In this document: positions 50,501 through 62,500 of the stretch, in pieces
How positions within the stretch are numbered: position 1 is the stretch's first letter
Layout: every line of letters starts with the position of its first letter
Assembly: GCF_026230105.1 (NCBI RefSeq)
Contig: NC_079478.1
Coordinates: forward strand, 11,299,653-11,363,652
Direction: 5' to 3'
Source: Diorhabda sublineata
Lineage: Eukaryota; Arthropoda; Insecta; Coleoptera; Chrysomelidae
DNA: 64,000 nt
Position numbers and translations under genes: made by a program
Notes under the pieces: generated by a model
Seen by the model: the letters and a program-made list of their open reading frames with translations, nothing else
Database searches by the model: none
Told to the model about the DNA's origin: nothing

Positions 50501-53500
50501 TTGTGGGCTTTTTTAAGCAGAATAGAGTATTAGAAAGAAAATATACATTCATTTTAAGTAAGTTTGAGAAAGATTAGAGGTGATTGCGTGCCTCAAAAAT
50601 AAAACAGAATTATGTCACTCACAAAGAAAATTATACAAAAAGAGCTGTTAAATACATTGATCGATTAACAATTAACTGTAGATTTTGGAATAACTAACTT
50701 GTTAATACGCGAAATACGTGTTTGGTTTACATGCAAAAACTCACCTTTTTTAATAATAAGCTTTTTAATGGAATTATATGAATATTTCAAGTAGAAGATG
50801 TAAAAAATCTGTGAAACAATCATGAATCCAATCAAAACTAACGACACTATAAGTAGAGTATCGACCTCGCTATCATATGTTGTGGGCCATCGGTGCACCA
50901 TGTTTTTTGTTGCTAAATAATTAAAAATTAACAGAAATATATGTTCGTTTTCTTGATAACCGTTTACTAATGGAAGACTCCATTATTTTATCTGCCTATC
51001 TCCATTATGTATATGTATACGTTATCTGCTTTAATAATATTGACAGTGCTTCAATCCGCAATAAACCTACATAATTTTCACTTATAAAAGGATTTGTCGA
51101 ATTGTTCATTGTTTTAGAGCCTGTTATCTTATCAACGATTTATTGCTTTATGGTGACGTCGAATTTCGCGTCAATCGTATAGTTTGTTCTTAAATGTGAC
51201 AAAATAATAAAAATTCGTGACCCTTGCAAAACCAATGCAGGATGAACCGTCTAAATAATATTGAAATATTATCGAAAATATGTCTATGTCGGATCTGTAG
51301 CTATATCAAGTCGTATTTCGGGCCCTTTCTAATCTCAACAGATTTCTACGTTCATCTGCATTCCCCATTTTCCGTATACTTCCTTTAGTGTGTGTGCCAT
51401 GTATTCTAAGTAATCTTTGTTGTTTGCTCATATTACCTGCAAATTGGAGGGTGTATAAACAATTGTCACCGTCATTTTGAATCCTGTTTCCTTTGCATTT
51501 CTTTTTCCAAGTTGTTAGAGCTTTTGAATAGTGTTGGTGAGATGCAGGATCTTTGTCTCAACCCTTTGATGAGTGCGAAGGATTCCGATACTTTGTTTCC
51601 GATTTTTACTGCAGGCTTCATATCTGATTTGGCTTTTGTGAGAGAATGGTAATTGCTAATGCTCTCAAGAGCTCCTCATAATTTTAATATTAATATATTA
51701 TCGTGACTATTCGTAAATTTATAAACATCAATGTATTCTATTGTCTTTATCCCTCTGTTTTCTTCACTATAAACTGCTTTTAGGAGAACAGGATCTTCCA
51801 GCTCTAAACAGTCTAAACCCACTCTGTTCTTCTTCTTCGTAATTAATGTAATCCTTATTATTCTTGTACATACCCTGCTTATTGTACTTATTCCGATATT
51901 CCACGATACTTGTTACATCATAGTTTGTTTCCTTTTTTAAGTATAGATGTGATGTAAGCTGTTTTCCAGTTTTCGGGTATATTTTCGCTATTTATTTATT
52001 TTGTAAAAATATATGCTAATGATTGTTAGTGTTAGTCTTTTAATTGATCTTAATTTAATTAAGGAATTTCCATGTTTCACTCCACTTTCGCCCTCGAATG
52101 TATGTCTTTATTTCTGGGCATTTTCGTTCCAAAGCCTCTCTTCTTCTTTCTATAATCTTCAGCCATCTCTTAATAATTGTTTCTTTTTGTCTAATAGTTT
52201 TTCCCTTTCAGCATTCCATCAATATTTACTACTTTGTGAATTTTCTTTAAACCTAGAGTTTCTTTCGCAGCTGTTTTGATACTTTATACTATATTATTAT
52301 GAATTAAATATTTGGGTACTATTATAAAATTGTTGCTTTTGAAAAATAAATTAGTAAAATTGTACCATTTGTTTTTCATACAAAGATTGCACTTTTGAAA
52401 TTCAAAAACAAAGTGGTTAGACCTAATGATTCATTTTCTCGTACATGGTACCAAAAAAAAGAAGATTAATGCTTCTAAATGTTCTTGATTTTAGGTCTCA
52501 TTTGTTTTAATATCATTTTTTTTAATAATTTTTGAAAGATTGATGAAAAATTGACTAATTTAACTAATTTTAATACTTTCAAAAGGGAAACTATACAACG
52601 CGTTTAGGATGACGTTTTTTTTTCAATTTCTTTAGTTCTTTATAACAATGTATGTCTATTTGCATGTTTTTTTTAATTCTGATAACAGAAAATATACCGA
52701 TGGATTTGGCCAATATAGTGCATGAGGAAGTAATTCAAACTTTAATTCATTAATTTTAGCCATTGCTCTAACGGATCCGTGAGCTGGTGCATTGTCTTGA
52801 TGAAACAACACTTTCTTCTTAGTCAAATGTGGCCGTTTTTGCTTTATTTCTTCGCTCAAACGTTGGAATAAGTTCGCCTAATTCTCGCTAATAATAGTTT
52901 TTCCTTTTTAAAGATAGTCAATAAAAATTAGGCCACGCGCATCTCAAAAAACTGACGCCATGCCCTTGCTTGTAGATGGAACGGTCTTTGCGTTTTATTT
53001 CTATAAATAATTGTGATGGAAACATATTCACGACGCCGTTTTGTTCCACACAGCTTTCTCAAGTCAAAATTTTCAGTTAATATGCATTTTTTGAAATGCT
53101 TATTATGTCTGCTAGCTCCCGCACTTTCAGTCGACGATTATCCAGTACCGGTTTGTGGATTTTCTTCAACATTTCTGGAATCGTCACCTCATTTGGTCGA
53201 CCACTGCGATGTTGGTCTTCGCAGGTCGTACGGCCTTATCTAAACTATGCTACTCAATATCTTACTGTTGATAACGAAGAAGCAGTCTGACCTAGTATAG
53301 AATCAAGTTCAGCTTTTATAATGGTTGGGCTAAGGCTAAAGTATTATATCATACAACGATGACCAATTTTTGGCATGTTTACAAATTCACTGAAAACTTT
53401 CATTATTCATGGCTGCCAAACAAATACTAAACAACGTGGCGTCTTCAACTTCGAACATATACTGTATAGATTGTGTACTTTCTAATACTGTGGTATTTTT

Positions 53501-56500
53501 CAAGCAACTACCGCCATCTCTATGCCAGTCCAGGTACTTCTGGGACCATCCTCGTATAGTATTGAATGCGTTTATTTTTGTTGATTTTGTTATTCTTCAG
53601 CCTGTGACGGATTCATTCATTGTGGCATTGAATTAATGTTAAAGTACAAAAATATTTTGAAATTGGTAAATATTATGTAAAACTACTTAGCAATGCTTGA
53701 ACAATAATTACATCATTCATTCGATAAGATTCAACGTAATTTGTTTTTTTGTGTAACACTTAATGATTGAAATTAGAGTTAAACATCCTAATACATATAG
53801 AAGTCATAGTTAGACATATCTAAAAAAAGCTGGCGATCCAAAATATCTGGGGTCAATTTTTCTTCAGATTACCACGATATAAGTTGAATATACATTCTTT
53901 TAGTTTGAATTTACCGATTCTCTAATAAACCAATCTTGTAACTTCCACAAATGTCTACATCTTGTCTAATTCTTAGAATGTGCTTTGGTTATGCTTGTCG
54001 ACGATTGTAGCCACAAACGAAAGCTACTAATGGAGCGACATAACATTAGATAATCATTGATGGTTTTACGAGAAATAAAACATTGCCGTGGTGAAGGTTG
54101 ATCTATTGTCTACAGGAACGAAACGTATACCCTTTATTCTCATACTCACCAAAAATCTTATTCTGATAAAAATCACGAAAGGCTACGAAAACCAATATAA
54201 AAAAGGAAGCGGTTAATCATACTTCACTTATTTCTAATCATAAAGCAACTCGATTATTTTCATTACAACATGAATTTTATTTACAGCGAAAATTGGGTTG
54301 ATTCCAAACTCATACAAAATTTACCCCTACATGTTCTTTTTATTGGTAACACACCGTGCAATATGAAACATTTCTCACATCTCGAAAAAACATAATAAAA
54401 TTTTCAGAGATCAAAGTAGATTTTCATAATATAAATATAAATAATTTTAGGTTTAAGACTTATTAATTTGACAAAGCAACATGGTCACAATAAGTCGAAA
54501 TTTCTACTATATCTCCCCCATCTTAATGCCATTGTACTTGTATGAGCGTTTCAGAAACGATATGTTGTAAAAAAACAAATTTATATTATAAGACATTGAA
54601 AATTTGTACAAAGAACGTTTATTTTTATAACAATACCTTCATTACACCAACTTCCAAATATATGCTCCTCCAACCCCATCTACTTTCACTGATGAATTAT
54701 ATGCTCATACTCACAGATTCCCTTAGCTCAATCCAAACACTTCAAAAAATTCACACTACAAATTCCTTAGCAATCAAAATCAAGCAGCAACTACAATATA
54801 TAGAAGACAACAACAAAAAAGTAGCATTTTGTTGGATTTCCTCAAATACTGGAATAAAAGGAAACGAAGAGGCAGACCTGGCCGCTAAGGAAGCTGTAAA
54901 TAGTGTGGAGTGCGTGAACTTTTTAACTACTGCCGATATTAAATCAATCCTAAAGCGTAAAGTGCTCGATGAATTGGAAAGCAACGTCCACACATAAACT
55001 TAATGGAGTAAAAGACTCTGTTAAACCATGGTCAATACTATCGAAAAATCGCAGAAAAAAAGTTCTTCTAACGCGTCTTCGTCTAGGCCATACGCGACAT
55101 ACCCATAGCTACTTATTTGATGCGAAACCTGAACCAAAATGTAGCAAATTGACTATAAAACACATAATCGCAGAATGGCAGAATGTCTATCGTTTAACTC
55201 AGAAAGATCATCATCAAATCTACCACTCGGAACAATACGTGAAATTTTAGGACCTAAATACAATATTATTTATCTTAAAAAGTTCTCGATGTGGACAACA
55301 ACGAAAAGTCATGCGTAGTTTGAAAAAGTTTTCTCATATTTGTGGAGAATTAATAGCGGAATCACAAGTCAGACTATTTTCTGAAAATGTGAATAAATCT
55401 TATTTCATGTATTTTGGTGTTTTAATAGAAGATCAAGACAAACAATGGGCTTCCCGTGTGTATTGTAACAGCTGTAGCATGTCTCCTTGGTTCAGAGGTT
55501 GAAAAGGAAGAAAATAATTATTCTTATTGCAATTCCATTGGTATAAGAGCCACTGAATGCTTTATTTGTATGACAAACATCGAACGTTATTTCAACAAAG
55601 AAAAGCGTAAGATTTAATATCAAAATCGGCAATCTGGCTTAAGACCTTTTACTCACAATATAGACTTACCAGTACCGATGGTGACTTTGAATTGGCAAGA
55701 AATAATAACCGTTCTTCAGGAAGCTTCGAGGAACAGTGTACTGACCCCACATTAAAGCCTGGTTCCAGTTCTGGCGAGCCAAATTTAATTGTTCAAAAAT
55801 ACTTAAATGATTAACTACGTGATTTGGTGTTGTCAAAACAATATTCAGTACTTCCTAGTTCTCGTCTTAAGAAGTAGAACTTCTTGCCAAAGAAATGAAA
55901 ATTACAACTATTAGATAGAGAAACCCCGCCTTGGCTACATTTTATGTTATTGGAAATTCGTTATGCGTCTGTACAGATATTGATGGTTTAAGGTTGGAAC
56001 TATATATCAAGCATTCTCCTTTATCTTATTTTTGGCTCATAATCTTTATTTATCTGTCTCATTAATACAATACTTGTGAAAGAAAATCAGTCATTAAAGA
56101 TTGTATTTGATTTCGTGATAAACCGTTATGAAGTTGCCGTTAATAATTTCAGTTACGTTAAAAGTTTACAGCTAATTCCTCATTGGAATCGTGTTATATA
56201 GAAAGATTACCGTATCTTATGGCAAGATCAAGACTTTTTTTAATTAGAGTTGCATTTGAAATGGGAGCATCTTTTTTACCATTATCGCTATGTTCATAAT
56301 GAGTCTTCAAGGTGAGGTCTATAATTTCATTTATGCTCAATAATTCCTCTATATCATCAAATTATACATCATCATCGAATCCCTCTCCACCAACCTTGTG
56401 TTGACATTGTCTTGTCATTAAAAATAATGTTATTATGAATGACACGACAAATCTCTGAACCAAACTTGTTTGCGCAAAAAAATGCATTACGTCAATACTA

Positions 56501-59500
56501 TATGCATAATTCGGGGAGTCCCAAGCTCATATCATAAGGTCCCAAACAAAAGACTTAGTCTCGTACATGGAAAAGCAAAATCTGCCGAGTCTCAGAGACT
56601 GTTTCTGATAATTTGAACGCTTCGTTCTATTTACATCAATTACCTAGTCTTGGGTCTCTTTTCTTCTATACCAAAGTCACAAAATAATGAATACAGTTGA
56701 AAATTTTCAAGTTTTAATTATAAATATCTATATCACGTAAAACAAATAAATATTTTGTATTTTATAATTGACGTAGACTGTTTAATCCGTATACGACTAT
56801 AGATTAAATGTTGTTTAATGATTGACAATATTACCGCGTAATCTTGGAACGCCTGTACCTGCAAAAACAAATATTTAAATCAACTTTCTATGCTATTTTT
56901 AATTATATGTTTTTAAGATACCCTAAATAAAAACTCGAAATCTACGTCCAATTTAAAAACAGTGGAACAATTTAAATTTTCAGTGACTATTTAACACCAC
57001 TCGAAAAAATAAGTTGGAATTTCTGGAACCGTTAGTGATATTCATACTGAATACACTGTTTTCACCAACACTACACCAAACGCGTGTTTCGATAACCAAG
57101 TTATCGTCTTCAGAGACTGAAGGCAAGGCAGTTTACCTTCAGTCTGACGCGCGTTTCGATAACCAAGTTATCGTCTTCAGAAACTGAGGGTAAGGAAGTT
57201 ACCTTCAGTCTTTGAAGACGATAACTTGATTATCGAAACGCGCGTCAGATAGTGTAATCGTGACTGCTGGTGTAGTGGTGGTTATTCACTACTCTAAAAA
57301 GGCATTTTACGTATCACAAATATTTCATCGCCACATTGTACATAGGTATGTTTTTTTATAAAAGTGTTGTATAAATGTAGATCTGATTGAAAATTAATTC
57401 TGAATATGTTAGTGACCAAGTCATTAATCATAATGTCGGGTCACTATAAAGCCATATGAATATTAATATAAAGCTGTTGGGCAATTTGGCAATTAGATAT
57501 CGTCTCATATATTTAATTTCATAGAAATCTATTTTCAATTTTTAACCAACCACATTGGCTAATAATTCAAAAGGTATCGAATAATGTACTGAGAATTAAA
57601 TATAAAGTTTGAATTTAATTGACTGAAAATGGAAGATTTCACACTAATTTGCAGAGCAAACGAGTGTGAAATCAAATTTAAAATTTTCAATGAAAGAAAA
57701 CTGTATGGAACATGTATCGAAAAAATATTTTGTTTTGAATTTTTTCATTATTGTCATCCCTTCTTAATCACTACACCGATCCATGCGAAACGAAAAGTCT
57801 TCTAATATCAAAATGCCTGGTGCGTTCTCTTCCACAGTTTTAATTGCAACAACGGAAAATATTTCAGGTGGTTGATATAACACTGGGATTCTAAACTTAG
57901 CTAGAAACCTTTTAACATAAAGTGGAATGTGCCGGAACATTGTTTTGGTAGAGGAACCATACCTTGTCCTAACGTGCGGATTTTAAATCAATTTCCACAG
58001 TTTTTGCTATCGTATGAATACTTAACTGACTACCAAATCGAATCTATTTTAGACGATCAAGGGAGACCCGAACAAAAAGCATCAAGAACGGCTTCTCGGC
58101 CATAAAAACAACTATAATGCGGGCGGAGAATACGGCTATACTGATTTATCTACTAAAGCGATAAATATTTCCTCGTAACAGAAGGTTTCACGGTGCATGC
58201 GCACATCTTCTTTAATATCATCAGTCTCGTCATTTGATAGTCTAACCTCGTATACCAGATGATTGTGAAATTTTAACTTTGTCTCAACAAGCTTCCAAGC
58301 ATTTTTAAACCCTTTTTATCGTTCGTTGAAATACAGCTGCGTTCTTTGTTTAAAAAATCGGAATAATAGTGACAGTTACTACTGGTGATTCACCTTAAAT
58401 TTCCAGTTCTCACAGGTCAGGGTTTACCTTTAAATTGTGATTATTGAAGATTATCATTAATCAAATAATCAAGATCGTATAGAATTATTATGTTTTATAA
58501 TAATTGAATCAAAATAAAAGATCTGAGTAAAGCTTTGGAATACATGAGTTAATAAGTTAATAAAACTAATAGAAATGACCGAAAACTTATGTACTAGAGT
58601 AAGAGTTCGGTTACATACAAAAATTAATAATAAAGTGATGAGAAAAGAGATCGCACTATCACCAACATTTATCTTGGCCCTCGATTATGCGTCAAAAAAT
58701 ATCAATAAAAAGATGACAAAAAAATAGAGTGAGTCACGTTTTAACGTACGCGAACGATATACTTACAGTAGCAAAAAAACGTAATGAAATAAATGATGGC
58801 AGAGTTAATGAAAATGGGTCTTAAGCACAATACTGAGAAGAATTATTTGAAATTTAGCAATAGGAGAGAATAAATAAGATAAAATTGAAAATTGTTCGAA
58901 ATAGTGAAAAAATTAAAATAACTACGTATGATAATACTGAACGATGGACATAAAACCGATGAATTAAGAGAGAAGATACAAGCATCGAACAGAGCACTTC
59001 GTCACTTCGTGCAAATAGAGAAATGTTGATTAGTAGAGAAATAAAAATGAAAAAAGACCCGTTACGGCGTATGTTGCAGAAACAATGAGTGTAACAAAGA
59101 AAGTCGTCGAAAAGATACTGAGACCACACAAAAAAAATGACGTCTACCAAAGAAAAATAAATAAAGAAATAGTTCTGGATGTAGAGAAGGTGGTAGAGAT
59201 GATACAAAAAGCAAGAGTAAGATATATGGGAAATCTAGGGAGTGCTGGACCAGAAGTTGGGATGAGAATAATGGTAGCGTGAACGAAAGGTGAAACAGGA
59301 AGAGAAATCCCGAGGTGGTTGTATGTCTGGAAATGGATTGGAATAAATGAAGTTAAAAAACTGGAAACAAATGAAAAGGGTTCCGCAAAGCATGAAAAAG
59401 CGACCAAATTCCATATAAGAACGTTGTGTCATTGTATGTAAGAAATAGTATAAATCTTACTTAAATCTACTTCATTTGGGTGGATAGGTCTTAATTCTTT

Positions 59501-62500
59501 TCTGCCCCATCGAACTCGTACTTCCAGAAAATAATATCCTACAAATATATATTTAATTTGAAATAATTATTTATATAAAGAATATGCGAAAATTTTTTGG
59601 TAGACTATAAGGTATCTATCTATATACTATTCAGAATCCTTCAAAAAATCTACAACCACATTTTTATGGTAAGAACTAAAAAATGATCTAATATAATATT
59701 AAGTTACCTTCATTAACCATTCTATAAAGTTTTCTCTTTGCCATGATCGCAGCTAAAATTTGAACAAAAATACCAAAGCAAGCTATAGAAAAAATTGTAA
59801 CCAAGATAACTCCAACGTCAACCATTTTGTAAATGTTCAAATCTCTTCTATGGTATTAGAACATATAAAATCTTTATATCGTTTGACAAATTGTGTTGAT
59901 ATACACAGTTGATAATAAAATTGTAAATATTAATCCTTTTATCAATTATCTCTTTTTTCATAAAATTATATTACACGGGTGTTACGAGGGCTACATAAAA
60001 AATGTACAGTTCCGATTAATGTTGACAGTATTCTGTTAGTCATTGATACTATGCAGATATTCATTGAAATTTGATTTGAATATATACTCAACACTCCTTC
60101 CCTTTGCGTATTATAGTCTTTTCCGATAAAGCGGAGTTTTTCCGAATACTATTTCTACTCCTATGCTTGTTTACCTTGCTTATTATGATTCATTTGAGCA
60201 TTTCCATGATTTATATTCCTTTCTTATATCCTAGATCTGCATCCACATATAGCTACGAGCATTTTGACGAAAAAGTAACTTTTGAGAGGTTGACATCATG
60301 ATTATACTTGTATTGTTAGTATTATTAAAAATTTCTTTATTTTTTGTTATAATTCCCTATATACATTACATCTAAAAGATTAAGTATGTTGGCCGTTGTT
60401 CTGGCGATCCATAGATGTCGTGTGAACGTCTGGAAGCACTGTTGTGGTTCCTTGCATCGGGGTATTTTATGTAGTTACTATAACTCTGTCCCTAGTATAT
60501 AGTTGTGACTCCCAGAATCTTTCGGCTGAAATATCCCTGAAAAGCAGCTGAAAAACAGGGTTTCAAAAACCGATCGGGGTTTTAGATTTCGAGAAGGCAA
60601 CGTGGCTGATGTTGAATAATTCGTATGGATATGTGGAAGTTTTGATTTACGATGATTTCGGTATTAATAAAATTTGGAATTTTACAACCAAACTGTGATT
60701 AGTCGTATTGTTAGTTTTCGTTTTACATAAATATGACATTTCTATTAGTTTTCATGATCATATAAAGAAAACTGTTTTCGTTGTTAAATAAATATGGAGA
60801 ACAGATTTTTTGTCTCATTTGCCATATTCACCTTATCTGACTACTACCATGTAGCACTTTTTGATCCCAAAATGAAATAAAATGGCTTCACACTCATGAA
60901 GAGATGACTTTGGAAAATTGGATTTTGGATAAGTTTTTACAATCGAACAATAGGTGGCGTTTGACGTTCATTATTGCGAAGCCAGTGGCAATTGAAAAAT
61001 TGACTAAGTTGTTGATAGTAGAGATCTTCCAATATCAATTGCAGATTACAAAAACTTATATAAAAACCCTTGCGGACAATTTTGTTTGATCTAACATAGG
61101 CGTAGATACCACATTTTATAAATTTATTATTTTTATAAATACTTTTGAAAATATGTATATTTTATGCAAGAAAGTATTCGTTAAAAGGCAATCGAATCAT
61201 TATAAAATAGACGGCATTATACGCCGTCGTTTAGTCAGATGCACTTAATTGGAGTCCTACTTGGAACTAAGAAAAAAATCATTATTATACCTCGTTAAGA
61301 TGCTACAACTGAATATTAAATTATAAAACGTAAATAGACGAATGAAATGTACCTACCTGTAAGGGCGTTTGGTTTAAACAGGGTTCCAGACGTGAACTGA
61401 GCCTTTTTTGTACCCCATGCATCCGTTTTTTTTTTCTGAAAAACGAAATTTCAAAGGAAAATAAATTCTTTACAAATAAAACAAAAGAGAAAAAAGATTT
61501 TAATTCCAAAGTATCTCTATAAATAATCATGGTAATCAGAATCGTCATCATTGGATAGAATTATGATGAGTTGTAAAATAGGTGATTCCGCATACTCATC
61601 TTGTTCTTTTATAATATGTTTAACAGAGTTTTTCAAAAGCTCTTTGCTGTCTGTTGCTAGAACATTGCTTGCAGTGATGAATATCGACAAGTTCGACCAA
61701 AATCATTTGTCATTTCGAAAAATATGGATGCTGTGCGCTACATGATTGAAGATTGGCATGTGGCTTACTGACTGATAAAAGCGTATTTTAGGATGTCATA
61801 GACTGAAATACAATCGATTTTGCATGAACATTTAGGTGTGAGGAAGTTATGTGCTAGATGGATATCGCACAAAGCACGTCAGATAACTGAATATTTGAAG
61901 ATGAAAAGCATAGAATTAATGCCTTACTAATCGCATTCACCCAATTTATCTCCTGATGTTTTTTTCCTATTTCCCATTGTCACACGGACAGCTATTTTCA
62001 TCAGTTCAAGAAGTTATTGAAGACTTTCGATACCACGTTTCAAGGTAACAGCTTCAGATTGGAAAAAATGTTTCCAGAAATGGTTTCAGCACATGCAAAA
62101 ATATACTTTAAGGGCGAATATTTCTAAAAGCATTAAAACAATTCGTTTCGAACTTTCTGTTTCAGTTTTTGTAAAAACTTAGGAGGCAACCCTCGTTTTA
62201 TGATATTCAATTTTCACTTTGTTACATCCTTTTTTTTTAAATTTTCAGTTGATGTTGAAGAAATGGGCGGAACAACTGCAAAATAGATCCAAGGAAGAAA
62301 AGGGAGGTACAAAAGGTAAACTCAAAGGAGCCACCTATGCACAGACACAAGAATATCTTAAACCTCTCTTGAGGAAATTGAAAAATTTCACCTTACCAGA
62401 AGATATATCTGACAGTCTAACAGAAATTGTTGTTCATTTACTGGAACGAAATTATTTGAAGGTAATACTTCTTCTGATCATTATTTGAATAGTGTTTATA

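Noticed and set aside
57730..58340. Reading of the minus strand as an ecdysteroid-kinase-like fragment (ILILEDFSFRMDR)
   Set aside because: The neighbouring NNVPAHSTL and FLAKFRIPVLYQPPE blocks and the RMDRC..EG tail fit a deleted mariner transposase better.
58854..59432. Overlapping minus-strand frames of 65-117 codons
   Set aside because: They are antisense to the lysine-rich RTE-like relic on the plus strand.
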